Source: an uncultured Rickettsiales bacterium (GTDB lineage: Bacteria; Pseudomonadota; Alphaproteobacteria; Rickettsiales; UBA998). Taken from it: a DNA stretch of 15,507 nt. A program made the translations under genes and the position numbers. Of this stretch, positions 6,769-13,046 are shown piece after piece (position 1 is the stretch's first letter; every line of letters starts with the position of its first letter). The DNA is taken from the NCBI GenBank assembly GCA_937982385.1, contig CALJMC010000144.1:1-15507 (forward strand), given 5' to 3'. The notes below the pieces were generated by a model that saw nothing but the letters and a program-made list of their open reading frames with translations, was not told the origin of the DNA and did no database searches.

Positions 6769-7433
6769 GCATAATAACTTTATCGGGGTGGGCGCAGCCA
6801 TATGACGCGCTGCAACATATCGCTCCCAACGCCAAAGCCATTGATTATGGCACACACGCAAACCCAGATTACCCTGAGGAATATCTCGCGGATGTAATCG
6901 CAGATGCTGAAGTTGCCATTGGCTGGTCGCTCGGTGGCGCGTTGCTGATGCGCGGCATATCTCGCGGAGCGATTGCTCCGAGAAAACTCGTGCTTATCAG
7001 CGCCCCTGCACAATTCGTGGCGGATGACGATTTCCCCCATGGCATGGACACCCTCACCTTCGATTTATTCTATGACAATTATGCGTCAGACCCCACCCGC
7101 ACCGCCGCACGTTTTGCAGGGCTTGTGGCTAAGGGTGACGCCAAGGAATTAGACATTATCGAAGGGCTCGATGGCAGTGACGATGCTGACACCTGGCATC
7201 CATGGCTTGATGTTTTGGCGGAACAGCGCGCAGAACATCATTTTGAAGATTTCCCTGACACGCTTATCATTCACGGACAAAAAGATAGCATCGTAGATTA
7301 TGCACAAGCCGAATGGTTGGCAGAACATATCCCTGATACCATGCTGCACAGCCTGCCCGATGCCGCGCACGCCCCTCACCTGCATAATCACGCTGCATGT
7401 GCGTCTGTCATTGCAGATTTTCTAGATGTATGA
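6765..7433 (+). CDS. bioH: BioH-type pimeloyl-ACP methyl ester carboxylesterase
   Basis: This alpha/beta hydrolase most probably removes the methyl ester from pimeloyl-ACP methyl ester, ending the BioC-started pimelate pathway. ATG 6765 overlaps the bioF stop (ATGA) and has AAAGGA 8 bases upstream, giving 222 residues; an in-frame ATG at 6756 is too close to that site. The nucleophile Ser55 lies in GWSLGG, as in BioH, with Asp174 (GQKDSIV) and His202 (DAAHAPHL) completing the triad. A weak match to BioH runs from GWSLGG through ISAPAQF and DPTRTAARFAGL. At 222 residues it is shorter than E. coli BioH (about 255), with a reduced N-terminus and cap. BioG is the main alternative, but the GWSLGG motif and the AHAPH region favour BioH. 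Its position between bioF and bioC supports the role. Confidence 0.8.
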   Translation: MSIITLSGWAQPYDALQHIAPNAKAIDYGTHANPDYPEEYLADVIADAEVAIGWSLGGALLMRGISRGAIAPRKLVLISAPAQFVADDDFPHGMDTLTFDLFYDNYASDPTRTAARFAGLVAKGDAKELDIIEGLDGSDDADTWHPWLDVLAEQRAEHHFEDFPDTLIIHGQKDSIVDYAQAEWLAEHIPDTMLHSLPDAAHAPHLHNHAACASVIADFLDV

Positions 7434-7445
7434 TAGTGCGACGCC

Positions 7446-8207
7446 ATGACACCAACACTCGCCATTGCCCGCGACTTTTCAAAAGCCGCCACACGCTATG
7501 ATGCGCATGCACATTTGCAGCGCACCGTAGCGTCGCGATGTGCAGAGTTAGTGCAGCATCACCTTATGCCGAAACTGCCTGAGAACCCCGCCATTTTGGA
7601 TGCAGGGTGCGGCACAGGGTTTTTAGCAGCGGATGTAAGAGATGCTACCATCATCCAGCTTGATATCGCAGAGGGTATGGCACGCCAAGCAGCCCGTCAC
7701 GAGCAACCAACTCTCACAGCAAATATAGCGCAGCTTCCGCTTGCTGATAATGCAGTGAATATTGTTCATTCTTCACTCTGTTTGCAATGGGTGGAGGCGC
7801 TCGATGTCGCGTTGGCGGAGTGTCATCGTACGCTCACAGATAATGGGCATATGATTTTCAGTACGCTAGAGATGGGTAGTTCCTACGAGTTAGCGACCTC
7901 ATTCGCTCACGCGACAGGCACACCCCGCACCCTCCCATTCCGTCATCACACCACCTATTTGAATGCGTTGGAAGATGTAGGATTCGCACCGATTCATACC
8001 GAGCAAGATCTCATCATTGAGCGTTATGACAGCCCACGCGACGTCATGAAAAACCTAAAAAACATCGGTGCCAACAACAAACAAGGCCACCCCCTCACCT
8101 CTGCACAACTCCGCACAGCTGAGGATTTTTATACGCAGCATTACCCCCACCCAGAAAGTGGTGTCACTGCGAGTTATAGGGTGTTGACTGTGATTGCGAA
8201 GAAGTAG
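7446..8207 (+). CDS. bioC: Malonyl-ACP O-methyltransferase BioC
   Basis: BioC methylates the free carboxyl of malonyl-ACP using SAM, disguising it so that the fatty acid synthesis enzymes can elongate it to pimeloyl-ACP methyl ester. The 253 residues open with the BioC-type FSKAATRYDAHAHLQ. SAM motif I follows (ILDAGCGTG, 50-58), then the acidic LDIAEGM (72-78) and the post-motif segment DNAVNIVHSSLCLQWV (101-116). The C-terminal LKNIGANN (204-211) is also characteristic of BioC. Length is usual. It starts 12 bases after bioH, without a strong ribosome-binding site, so it is probably translated by coupling. FabF and ACP encoded upstream in the window belong to the pathway that elongates its product. 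Confidence 0.93.
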   Translation: MTPTLAIARDFSKAATRYDAHAHLQRTVASRCAELVQHHLMPKLPENPAILDAGCGTGFLAADVRDATIIQLDIAEGMARQAARHEQPTLTANIAQLPLADNAVNIVHSSLCLQWVEALDVALAECHRTLTDNGHMIFSTLEMGSSYELATSFAHATGTPRTLPFRHHTTYLNALEDVGFAPIHTEQDLIIERYDSPRDVMKNLKNIGANNKQGHPLTSAQLRTAEDFYTQHYPHPESGVTASYRVLTVIAKK

Positions 8208-8309
8208 ACTCCTCACCATCACACATAAAAGTTGTCACAAAATCTTCATACAAACCTAACGAATATGGTGGTATTATAAATTCATAATAACTTTATTTAA
8301 GGGTACACC

Positions 8310-8879
8310 ATGACTAAAAGCTATGCATTATCATTTGATGAAACAGGAATACCGCAAGTTGATGGTAAAGCCCCAATTGACAAGGGCACTTTTCACGGAG
8401 CGCCAATGTATTCATTCGCAAACTCTGATTTCAACTTAGTACTCAAACACGCAAAAAAGGAACTCGATATTCAAACCGTAGGTGCCCAGAATGACATCAT
8501 ACTCACACTTGACCCAGATGGCCTGCAGTTTATGCAAAAAAATGGCGCCCTCATTTCTAGTGGCACAGGAAGTAATGCCGTTATTATAAGCTTAGACAAA
8601 GACGCAACGAGCCAAATTCAGGCCAATAACCTCAGTAAGTCTGCTAGCGGCAACAGCATCGTCATCTCAGAAAAAGAAGGTAACGCTTATTTTCATCATG
8701 TTGCACTTAACAGTAACGGCGCTACCGCCTATATGGCGGCTAGTCAATATGAGAACACAGCGGAATTACAAGCCAGTTTCGAGATGAACATAGGCATTCA
8801 AAGAGTCAGTCCAGAAAGACCCGGCAATGCTACCACTCTGCCTAACCTTATAGAACAAAGCTCAGAGATTGGTAAGTAG
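8310..8879 (+). CDS. Hypothetical protein with three beta-type repeats (189 aa)
   Basis: I do not recognise this protein. It contains no Cys and no Trp, has no signal peptide or membrane span, and looks beta-rich. Three similar segments occur at residues 61-71, 89-99 and 115-125, each starting with Asn followed by two or three aliphatic residues, Ser or Thr, and an acidic end (NDIILTLDPDG, NAVIISLDKDA, NSIVISEKEGN). They are spaced 28 and 26 residues apart, suggesting a repeated beta-hairpin or a small beta-solenoid. AAGGG lies 6 bases before the ATG. It follows bioC by 102 bases with no terminator seen between them, but has an AT-rich upstream region, so it may have its own promoter. No function is proposed. 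Confidence 0.7.
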   Translation: MTKSYALSFDETGIPQVDGKAPIDKGTFHGAPMYSFANSDFNLVLKHAKKELDIQTVGAQNDIILTLDPDGLQFMQKNGALISSGTGSNAVIISLDKDATSQIQANNLSKSASGNSIVISEKEGNAYFHHVALNSNGATAYMAASQYENTAELQASFEMNIGIQRVSPERPGNATTLPNLIEQSSEIGK

Positions 8880-9019
8880 GGAATATTCCTTACAGTTCAC
8901 CAACCCTTGTTACAACCCGTCATTATTCATTTAGTGTATACGAGGTCAGACCCGAAGGACGCCTTGAATCAATTGGTTGTTTTTGTTGAGCGCAATAACG
9001 CGACCAACGAAGAAAAACC

Positions 9020-9059
9020 CAAAAAATAGTGCGGCTACTCGGGAAAAGATAGCCACACT
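9020..9059 (-). terminator. Rho-independent terminator of the minus-strand gene at 9098-9325
   Basis: AGTGCGGCTA at 9028-9037 pairs with TAGCCACACT at 9050-9059. On the minus strand all 10 positions pair (one G-U). The stem is followed by ATTTTTT and then GGGTTTTT. It lies about 40 bases past the stop codon at 9098 in the right orientation. Confidence 0.75.
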
Positions 9060-9097
9060 CAAGTCTTATTATTGTTTTTGTTATTATTATTATTCCG

Positions 9098-9325
9098 TTA
9101 TTGGCCTAGCTTTGCCGCGTGACGCGAGAGCGCCTCATGCATTGCCTGAGAAGCCAGCATTCCTGCCGCCTGCTCATTGCCAAGTATGACTCCGCTTTGC
9201 GCTGTGGCAACGGTAGCGAACGCCACCTCACCCATAATGTCATCCAAGGACGATGCGTCTACCATCTGCGCAGTATGACGAATTGCCTCATTAAAGTTTA
9301 TATTTTTATTAGATTCCATGTGCAT
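9098..9325 (-). CDS. Small Ala-rich protein, possibly RebB-like (75 aa)
   Basis: This 75-residue protein is mostly predicted helix and rich in Ala. The stretch from about residue 40 to 68 (QSGVILGNEQAAGMLASQAM and following) loosely resembles the pattern S/T-G-[IVL]-L-x-x-N-x-x-x-A-(Gln-rich)-x-A-x-x-A seen in RebB ('killing trait') proteins, the building blocks of R-bodies. The similarity is weak and the usual C-terminal Gly-Val-x-x-Leu-Tyr segment is absent, so this is only a lead. AAAGAGAAA lies about 9 bases before ATG 9325; a second ATG at 9319 is also possible. The gene has its own terminator and runs opposite to the flanking biotin genes, as an inserted unit would. Confidence 0.6.
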   Translation of the reverse strand: MHMESNKNINFNEAIRHTAQMVDASSLDDIMGEVAFATVATAQSGVILGNEQAAGMLASQAMHEALSRHAAKLGQ

Positions 9326-9445
9326 TGCGTTGTTTCTCTTTTTGTAAAAATCGTTATTATCATGTGTAAGGCCTCATCGCCTTAGTAAGAAGTATAGCAA
9401 AGCTTTGTTAACATAATGTTAGCTCACCCTTACCAAATGGTTAAA

Positions 9446-10114
9446 ATGTCCAGTTTTTTCGTCACATCCTCGGGAACCAACATCGGCAAGACGCATTTAT
9501 GTGCGGCACTAGCATTGTCGTCAAAGCGGCATGCTATTGATATTCAAATAATAAAGCCCGTAATCAGTGGGTTTGAGATGGCTGAGGCGGAGGCGAGTGA
9601 TAGCGGCATTTTACTAAAAGCGCTTGGTAAAGATGTCACGCCCGAGAATCTAGATAAAATCTCCCCATGGCGTTTCAAAGCCCCGCTTTCACCGCATATG
9701 GCGGCAGCGAAGGAGAACCTCACACTCTCCCTTAATGAGATTGTCGATTTTTGTAACACTGCAAAAAAACATGACCTCACCCTTATAGAAGGTGTCGGCG
9801 GCATCATGGTGCCACTCAATACTGAACATACAGTACTGGACTGGATCAAAGTGCTTAACATTCCCGCTATTATAGTTGTAGGGAGTTATTTAGGTAGCAT
9901 CAGCCATAGCCTAACTGCGCTTGCCGTGCTTGCGCACCATAATATACACGTCGCCGCCATCGTCGTGAGCGAATCGGATGGCAGCGAGGTTGACCTCAGC
10001 GATACAATCACCACCTTAAAACAATTCAACCCCACCAGCGCACCGATAGTTTCTTTACCTCGCTCGGGAAGTGATGCTACACTCGATACATTCATTAACA
10101 TCCTCACGGAATAG
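9446..10114 (+). CDS. bioD: ATP-dependent dethiobiotin synthetase BioD
   Basis: BioD closes the ureido ring of biotin: it carboxylates 7,8-diaminopelargonic acid using CO2 and ATP to give dethiobiotin. From ATG 9446 the protein has 222 residues and begins MSSFFVTSSGTNIGKT, aligning residue for residue with the FVTGTDTxVGKT start of known BioD. In-frame ATGs at 9416 and 9437 are possible and no ribosome-binding site decides between them. Motifs are the P-loop (Lys15), the KPVISG substrate segment, APLSPHMAA, and EGVGGIMVPL. BioD normally reads GTDT in the P-loop; here it is SSGTNI, a conservative variant. It precedes an RDD-family gene by 3 bases and is separated from bioC by two unrelated genes. 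Confidence 0.92.
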   Translation: MSSFFVTSSGTNIGKTHLCAALALSSKRHAIDIQIIKPVISGFEMAEAEASDSGILLKALGKDVTPENLDKISPWRFKAPLSPHMAAAKENLTLSLNEIVDFCNTAKKHDLTLIEGVGGIMVPLNTEHTVLDWIKVLNIPAIIVVGSYLGSISHSLTALAVLAHHNIHVAAIVVSESDGSEVDLSDTITTLKQFNPTSAPIVSLPRSGSDATLDTFINILTE

Positions 10115-10117
10115 CCC

Positions 10118-10933
10118 ATGACAAACGCACCAAAAGAACCTGATAATGAGAAGTTCGAAGACAAAATAGCAGGCTATGGTGAGAAAGTTCTCTCATGGAC
10201 ATCACCCGATCGTTGGCTTCCCAAACGCAAAAAGCCAGACCCCTATGATATTGTCTATGGCAACCTCAATGATCGCATGTTCGCCAATGCAATGGATACG
10301 GGCATCATCATTATCTTATTTTTCAAAGTGTTTTATTGGATTTCCCAATTTGTTGATGATACAGGCAGCAATCAGTTAATGAATAATGCGATGATGCAAG
10401 GCGCGACTCAAGATCAGCTCACGCGCATCGCCACCGAAACGGACTTCCTTGCCAACCTCTTCCAAAGCTACGTGCTACAACTCTCCTTTGTCGGCATGGC
10501 TGTGGTCGCGCTCTGGCATTACACGGCCACCACCCCTGGCAAATGGCTCATGCGCTTGCGTGTTGTCAATGAGGCTGATGGCATGCCGATTAAAGCAGGA
10601 CAGGCAATTCTACGCTATGTCAGCTATTTCGCATCGCCCCTGATTGGCATGACCGTCATGTTCTTCCTACTGCCCATCGTTGGAACAGGCACCGGCATGC
10701 TAGCGGGCTTCGTGGTCGCACTAATAGGCTTCCTATGGATTGGGTGGGACGACAAGAAACAAGGCTGGCATGACAAAATCGCAGGAACCGCCGTGATCAA
10801 GGTCAAACATTGGCAGTTTAAAGCGTCCGATACCTCAGAATATCCTGCGCCACCAACTAAAAATGAAGCAGAATTAAGCGCCTCACATAACGCTGACGAC
10901 GCACCTATTGCAGAAAAAGATTCTAAAGAGTGA
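10118..10933 (+). CDS. RDD-family membrane protein
   Basis: RDD proteins are multi-span inner-membrane proteins of largely unknown function, some implicated in transport or stress. The 271-residue protein has a soluble charged N-terminus (1-50), then the RDD signature Arg53 and Asp60 in NDRMFANAMDTG. About four hydrophobic segments follow (roughly 60-80, 117-136, 163-186, 192-210), with the typical TTPGKWLMRLRVVN loop (138-151) and the QGWHDKIAGTAVI motif (215-227). The C-terminal 40 residues are acidic and probably disordered. It starts 3 bases after bioD and is probably co-transcribed with it, although no link to biotin is known to me. Confidence 0.9.
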   Translation: MTNAPKEPDNEKFEDKIAGYGEKVLSWTSPDRWLPKRKKPDPYDIVYGNLNDRMFANAMDTGIIIILFFKVFYWISQFVDDTGSNQLMNNAMMQGATQDQLTRIATETDFLANLFQSYVLQLSFVGMAVVALWHYTATTPGKWLMRLRVVNEADGMPIKAGQAILRYVSYFASPLIGMTVMFFLLPIVGTGTGMLAGFVVALIGFLWIGWDDKKQGWHDKIAGTAVIKVKHWQFKASDTSEYPAPPTKNEAELSASHNADDAPIAEKDSKE

Positions 10934-10981
10934 TAAAAGGCTTGTCTTTTGAAGTGAAGTTGGGTAGTTCTAGCGGCCTTG

Positions 10982-10997
10982 CAAAAGCATGCTTTTG
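10982..10997. repeat. Perfect 16-base palindrome before the tRNA
   Basis: CAAAAGCATGCTTTTG is fully self-complementary and is followed by TTTATG. It could act as a weak terminator of the bioD-RDD transcript or lie in the tRNA promoter region. Weak promoter-like hexamers (TTGTCT, 17 bases, TAGTTC) precede it at 10942-10970. Confidence 0.4.
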
Positions 10998-11002
10998 TTT
11001 AT

Positions 11003-11079
11003 GCACCCTTAGCTCAGCTGGATAGAGCATCTGACTACGAATCAGAAGGCCGGGCGTTCGAATCGCTCAGGGTGCACCA
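11003..11079 (+). tRNA. tRNA-Arg (anticodon ACG)
   Basis: The 77 bases fold as a full cloverleaf: acceptor stem GCACCCT/AGGGTGC, D-stem GCTC/GAGC, anticodon stem TCTGA/TCAGA with loop CTACGAA (anticodon ACG, read as ICG), T-stem GGGCG/CGCTC with TTCGAAT loop, discriminator A, and encoded CCA at 11077-11079. The wobble A is converted to inosine by TadA. Its 3' part overlaps, on the other strand, the C-terminal codons of the recombinase gene, marking it as the probable integration target of the element to the right. Confidence 0.97.
11042..11079. other. Probable element boundary / attachment core in the tRNA 3' part
   Basis: The recombinase frame runs to its stop codon inside the tRNA gene, so the last 12 codons (stop included) are antisense to the tRNA 3' half. 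An element that integrated here restored a complete tRNA and kept its integrase next to the junction. A second copy of this sequence is expected at the far end of the element, outside the window. The exact core cannot be fixed from one end. Confidence 0.45.
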
Positions 11080-12613
11080 CTTCCTTTTTACCTATACTCA
11101 ACCCCTCCAAAAGCCTGAATGGAAGCGCCGTTTGGGGCGTTCGAAGTCCAGTTTTTCGGTGGTAGGTCAATTTGTCCGAAAATGACAAGCGGAGCAAAAG
11201 TCTACGGTGTTCAAATATTCCGGTTGCCCATATTTTTTGTGGATTTGAGAGAAATATCAGGGCCCGTTCGAACAAATCCTCGAAGGTGCGTTGCGATGGA
11301 CTGGAATTTCGGAGTTTTTCAGACAATACGAGCTTTTCTTTTTCCATGTTGGCAATGCGTTCTTCATAGGCTGTAATCACCGTTGAGTTGCTACTATCAA
11401 GGATGCGATCAAGCACTTGCTGAATTTGTTTCTCCAGTTTTACAATCTGTTTTTGCGCTGTTTGCTTCATATCAAATGCTTGAGCCAAGCGGCATTCTAA
11501 TGCGTTTTGAAACATTGCCTTCGCTGCTTGAAACAAAAGTGTAGAAGGTTGTAGCGTTTTCAGCATCGCTTCAAACTCACCTTCTACTTTGTCGCGGGGG
11601 ATAGACTTTCGATAGCTCACGCAGCCACGCGTATGGCACAAATAATAGGCGTAGCGTTTTCGCTCACCTTTAGACCAGCATGCGGTGAGGATAGAGCCAC
11701 AATCACCACAGTTGATTGCGCCGCGTAATGGGAAATCATGATTGAGGTCGATACGCGCGGGTGCTTGGATTGCCGCCAAGTCATTCAAGCGGTGCTGTAT
11801 TTTCTGAAACATTGCGAAGCTAATTAGCCCTTCATGCTTTCCTTCACGCAAAGAAATATTCCATGATGGTGCTTCAACCATGCCCGCATAGACAGGGCGC
11901 GTCAGAATATCTTTCACGCGCTGATTGCGCACAAGACCGTTCTTGTCTTTAGGAAATTCAGGAAAGCTCTGAAAATAGCGCATCACTTCGGCTTGCGTTT
12001 GTAAGCGACCAGAGGCATAGCCCTCCATGCCTTCTTGTAGAATAGTGGCAAGCGGCTCATTGCGCATAAGCATTTTGCCATGACCATGAACTTTTTCATA
12101 CTTAAAGCCTATCGGGCATTGAAACACATAATAGCCACTCATCACACGCGCTTGCATACGGTTCAGTGTTTGCTCAGCGTTCTTTTTGCGCTGATGTTGT
12201 GAAACTGTGGCAAGGATATATTCCTGCAATTCGCTATCAGCATCATCGCCAAACTCTAAAGTAGGGGATTCAAGTATGCCACCCGCTAAGGTAATCGCTG
12301 CCCTGAGTTCAATATGTGATTTCACATCTCTGGCAAGCCGTGAGATGTCATCAATTAGCACAATATGAGGCGTATTGCGATGCTTGCGCAGAAACGCCAA
12401 AAGGGCTTCCATACCTGGGCGTTTAGCGGTGCTGCCTGAGAGGTCATCTTCAAAGACCTTCACCACGCTATAGTTTTTATATGCCGCATATTCACGGCAC
12501 CGCGTTTGTTGAGACTCCAGCCCACTGCCGCGCTTCGTTTGCGCAATGCTAGAGACACGAGCATAGATGACAGCATTTTGACAGTGGTGAGATTGCGTTT
12601 GAAATTGATTCAT
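11042..12613 (-). CDS. Large serine recombinase (integrase)
   Basis: Serine recombinases of this class integrate and excise mobile elements through a covalent Ser-DNA link. The 523 residues contain the resolvase domain (about 12-155) with nucleophile Ser21 in YARVSS and SRLARD with Arg92 and Arg95. The recombinase domain follows (about 160-280), then a zinc ribbon with Cys302, Cys305, Cys326 and Cys331, a coiled-coil stretch (about 380-440) and a C-terminal tail. All key residues are present. The tail (VVHPERFERPAF) is read antisense to the tRNA-Arg gene and was probably acquired by integration, so the ancestral C-terminus may differ. The ATG overlaps the upstream small gene's stop as ATGA, indicating coupled translation. 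A LexA-type box lies before the pair. Confidence 0.93.
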   Translation of the reverse strand: MNQFQTQSHHCQNAVIYARVSSIAQTKRGSGLESQQTRCREYAAYKNYSVVKVFEDDLSGSTAKRPGMEALLAFLRKHRNTPHIVLIDDISRLARDVKSHIELRAAITLAGGILESPTLEFGDDADSELQEYILATVSQHQRKKNAEQTLNRMQARVMSGYYVFQCPIGFKYEKVHGHGKMLMRNEPLATILQEGMEGYASGRLQTQAEVMRYFQSFPEFPKDKNGLVRNQRVKDILTRPVYAGMVEAPSWNISLREGKHEGLISFAMFQKIQHRLNDLAAIQAPARIDLNHDFPLRGAINCGDCGSILTACWSKGERKRYAYYLCHTRGCVSYRKSIPRDKVEGEFEAMLKTLQPSTLLFQAAKAMFQNALECRLAQAFDMKQTAQKQIVKLEKQIQQVLDRILDSSNSTVITAYEERIANMEKEKLVLSEKLRNSSPSQRTFEDLFERALIFLSNPQKIWATGIFEHRRLLLRLSFSDKLTYHRKTGLRTPQTALPFRLLEGLSIGKKEVVHPERFERPAF

Positions 12614-12921
12614 GCGGGGGCTCCTATCTGCGCCTCATCAGAGGCTATTTCTTCATCATCATGTAACTTGGTATGGCTAGATTCTAGCGCATTTTGCGTT
12701 GTTATCTGCGCCGACTCGCAGGTTTCTATCATTTGTCCACAAGCAGTTTGGGTTGGCTCAATGCCAAAGCCCATATCTACAAATGAGACGATAATATCCC
12801 ACAACGCTTGCAGAAACTCTTGTTTCTCGGCTTCAGTCATATCTGCGTTTGCCAGATAATGCTCATATTTCTCAACGTCTAGCGTGAGAGCGTGTGGTTG
12901 TTTTGTACTTTTATTTTCCAT
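12610..12921 (-). CDS. Small partner protein of the recombinase (103 aa)
   Basis: I do not recognise a named family. The 103-residue acidic protein has a likely helical core around residues 17-55 (ADMTEAEKQEFLQALWDIIV followed by SFVDMGFGIEP) and a low-complexity acidic C-terminus. ATG 12921 is preferred over the GTG at 12930 because AAAGG lies 8 bases upstream of it. The stop overlaps the recombinase ATG by 4 bases, so the two are translated in coupled fashion from the LexA-boxed promoter. This arrangement suggests a dedicated accessory, for example a directionality factor or regulator of the recombinase; that role is inference only. Confidence 0.75.
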   Translation of the reverse strand: MENKSTKQPHALTLDVEKYEHYLANADMTEAEKQEFLQALWDIIVSFVDMGFGIEPTQTACGQMIETCESAQITTQNALESSHTKLHDDEEIASDEAQIGAPA

Positions 12922-12974
12922 TTTTATCACCTTTCTTTTTACTTTTTCTTATACGCAACCTCTTTTTACCATTA

Positions 12975-12989
12975 GAACAAAAGAGGAAC
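12975..12989. promoter_or_regulatory. LexA-type SOS box (GAAC-N7-GAAC)
   Basis: GAAC at 12975-12978 and GAAC at 12986-12989 are separated by exactly 7 bases; read on the minus strand this is GTTC-N7-GTTC, the LexA operator form used in alphaproteobacteria. It lies about 55 bases before the start of the recombinase partner gene. On the minus strand it directly follows a possible -10 (GAATAT) placed 17 bases after TTGCTC, a position suited to repression. It predicts induction of the recombinase operon by DNA damage. Confidence 0.65.
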
Positions 12990-13046
12990 ATATTCCTATA
13001 AAACAGCAGTTTGAGCAAGAGCCTAAATGCACTCTTTGGGATAATG

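Noticed and set aside
9406..9443. BirA-like operator in front of bioD (TTGTTAAC and GGTTA)
   Set aside because: The half-sites are about 26 bases apart, far more than the 14-16 expected, and the second half is incomplete.
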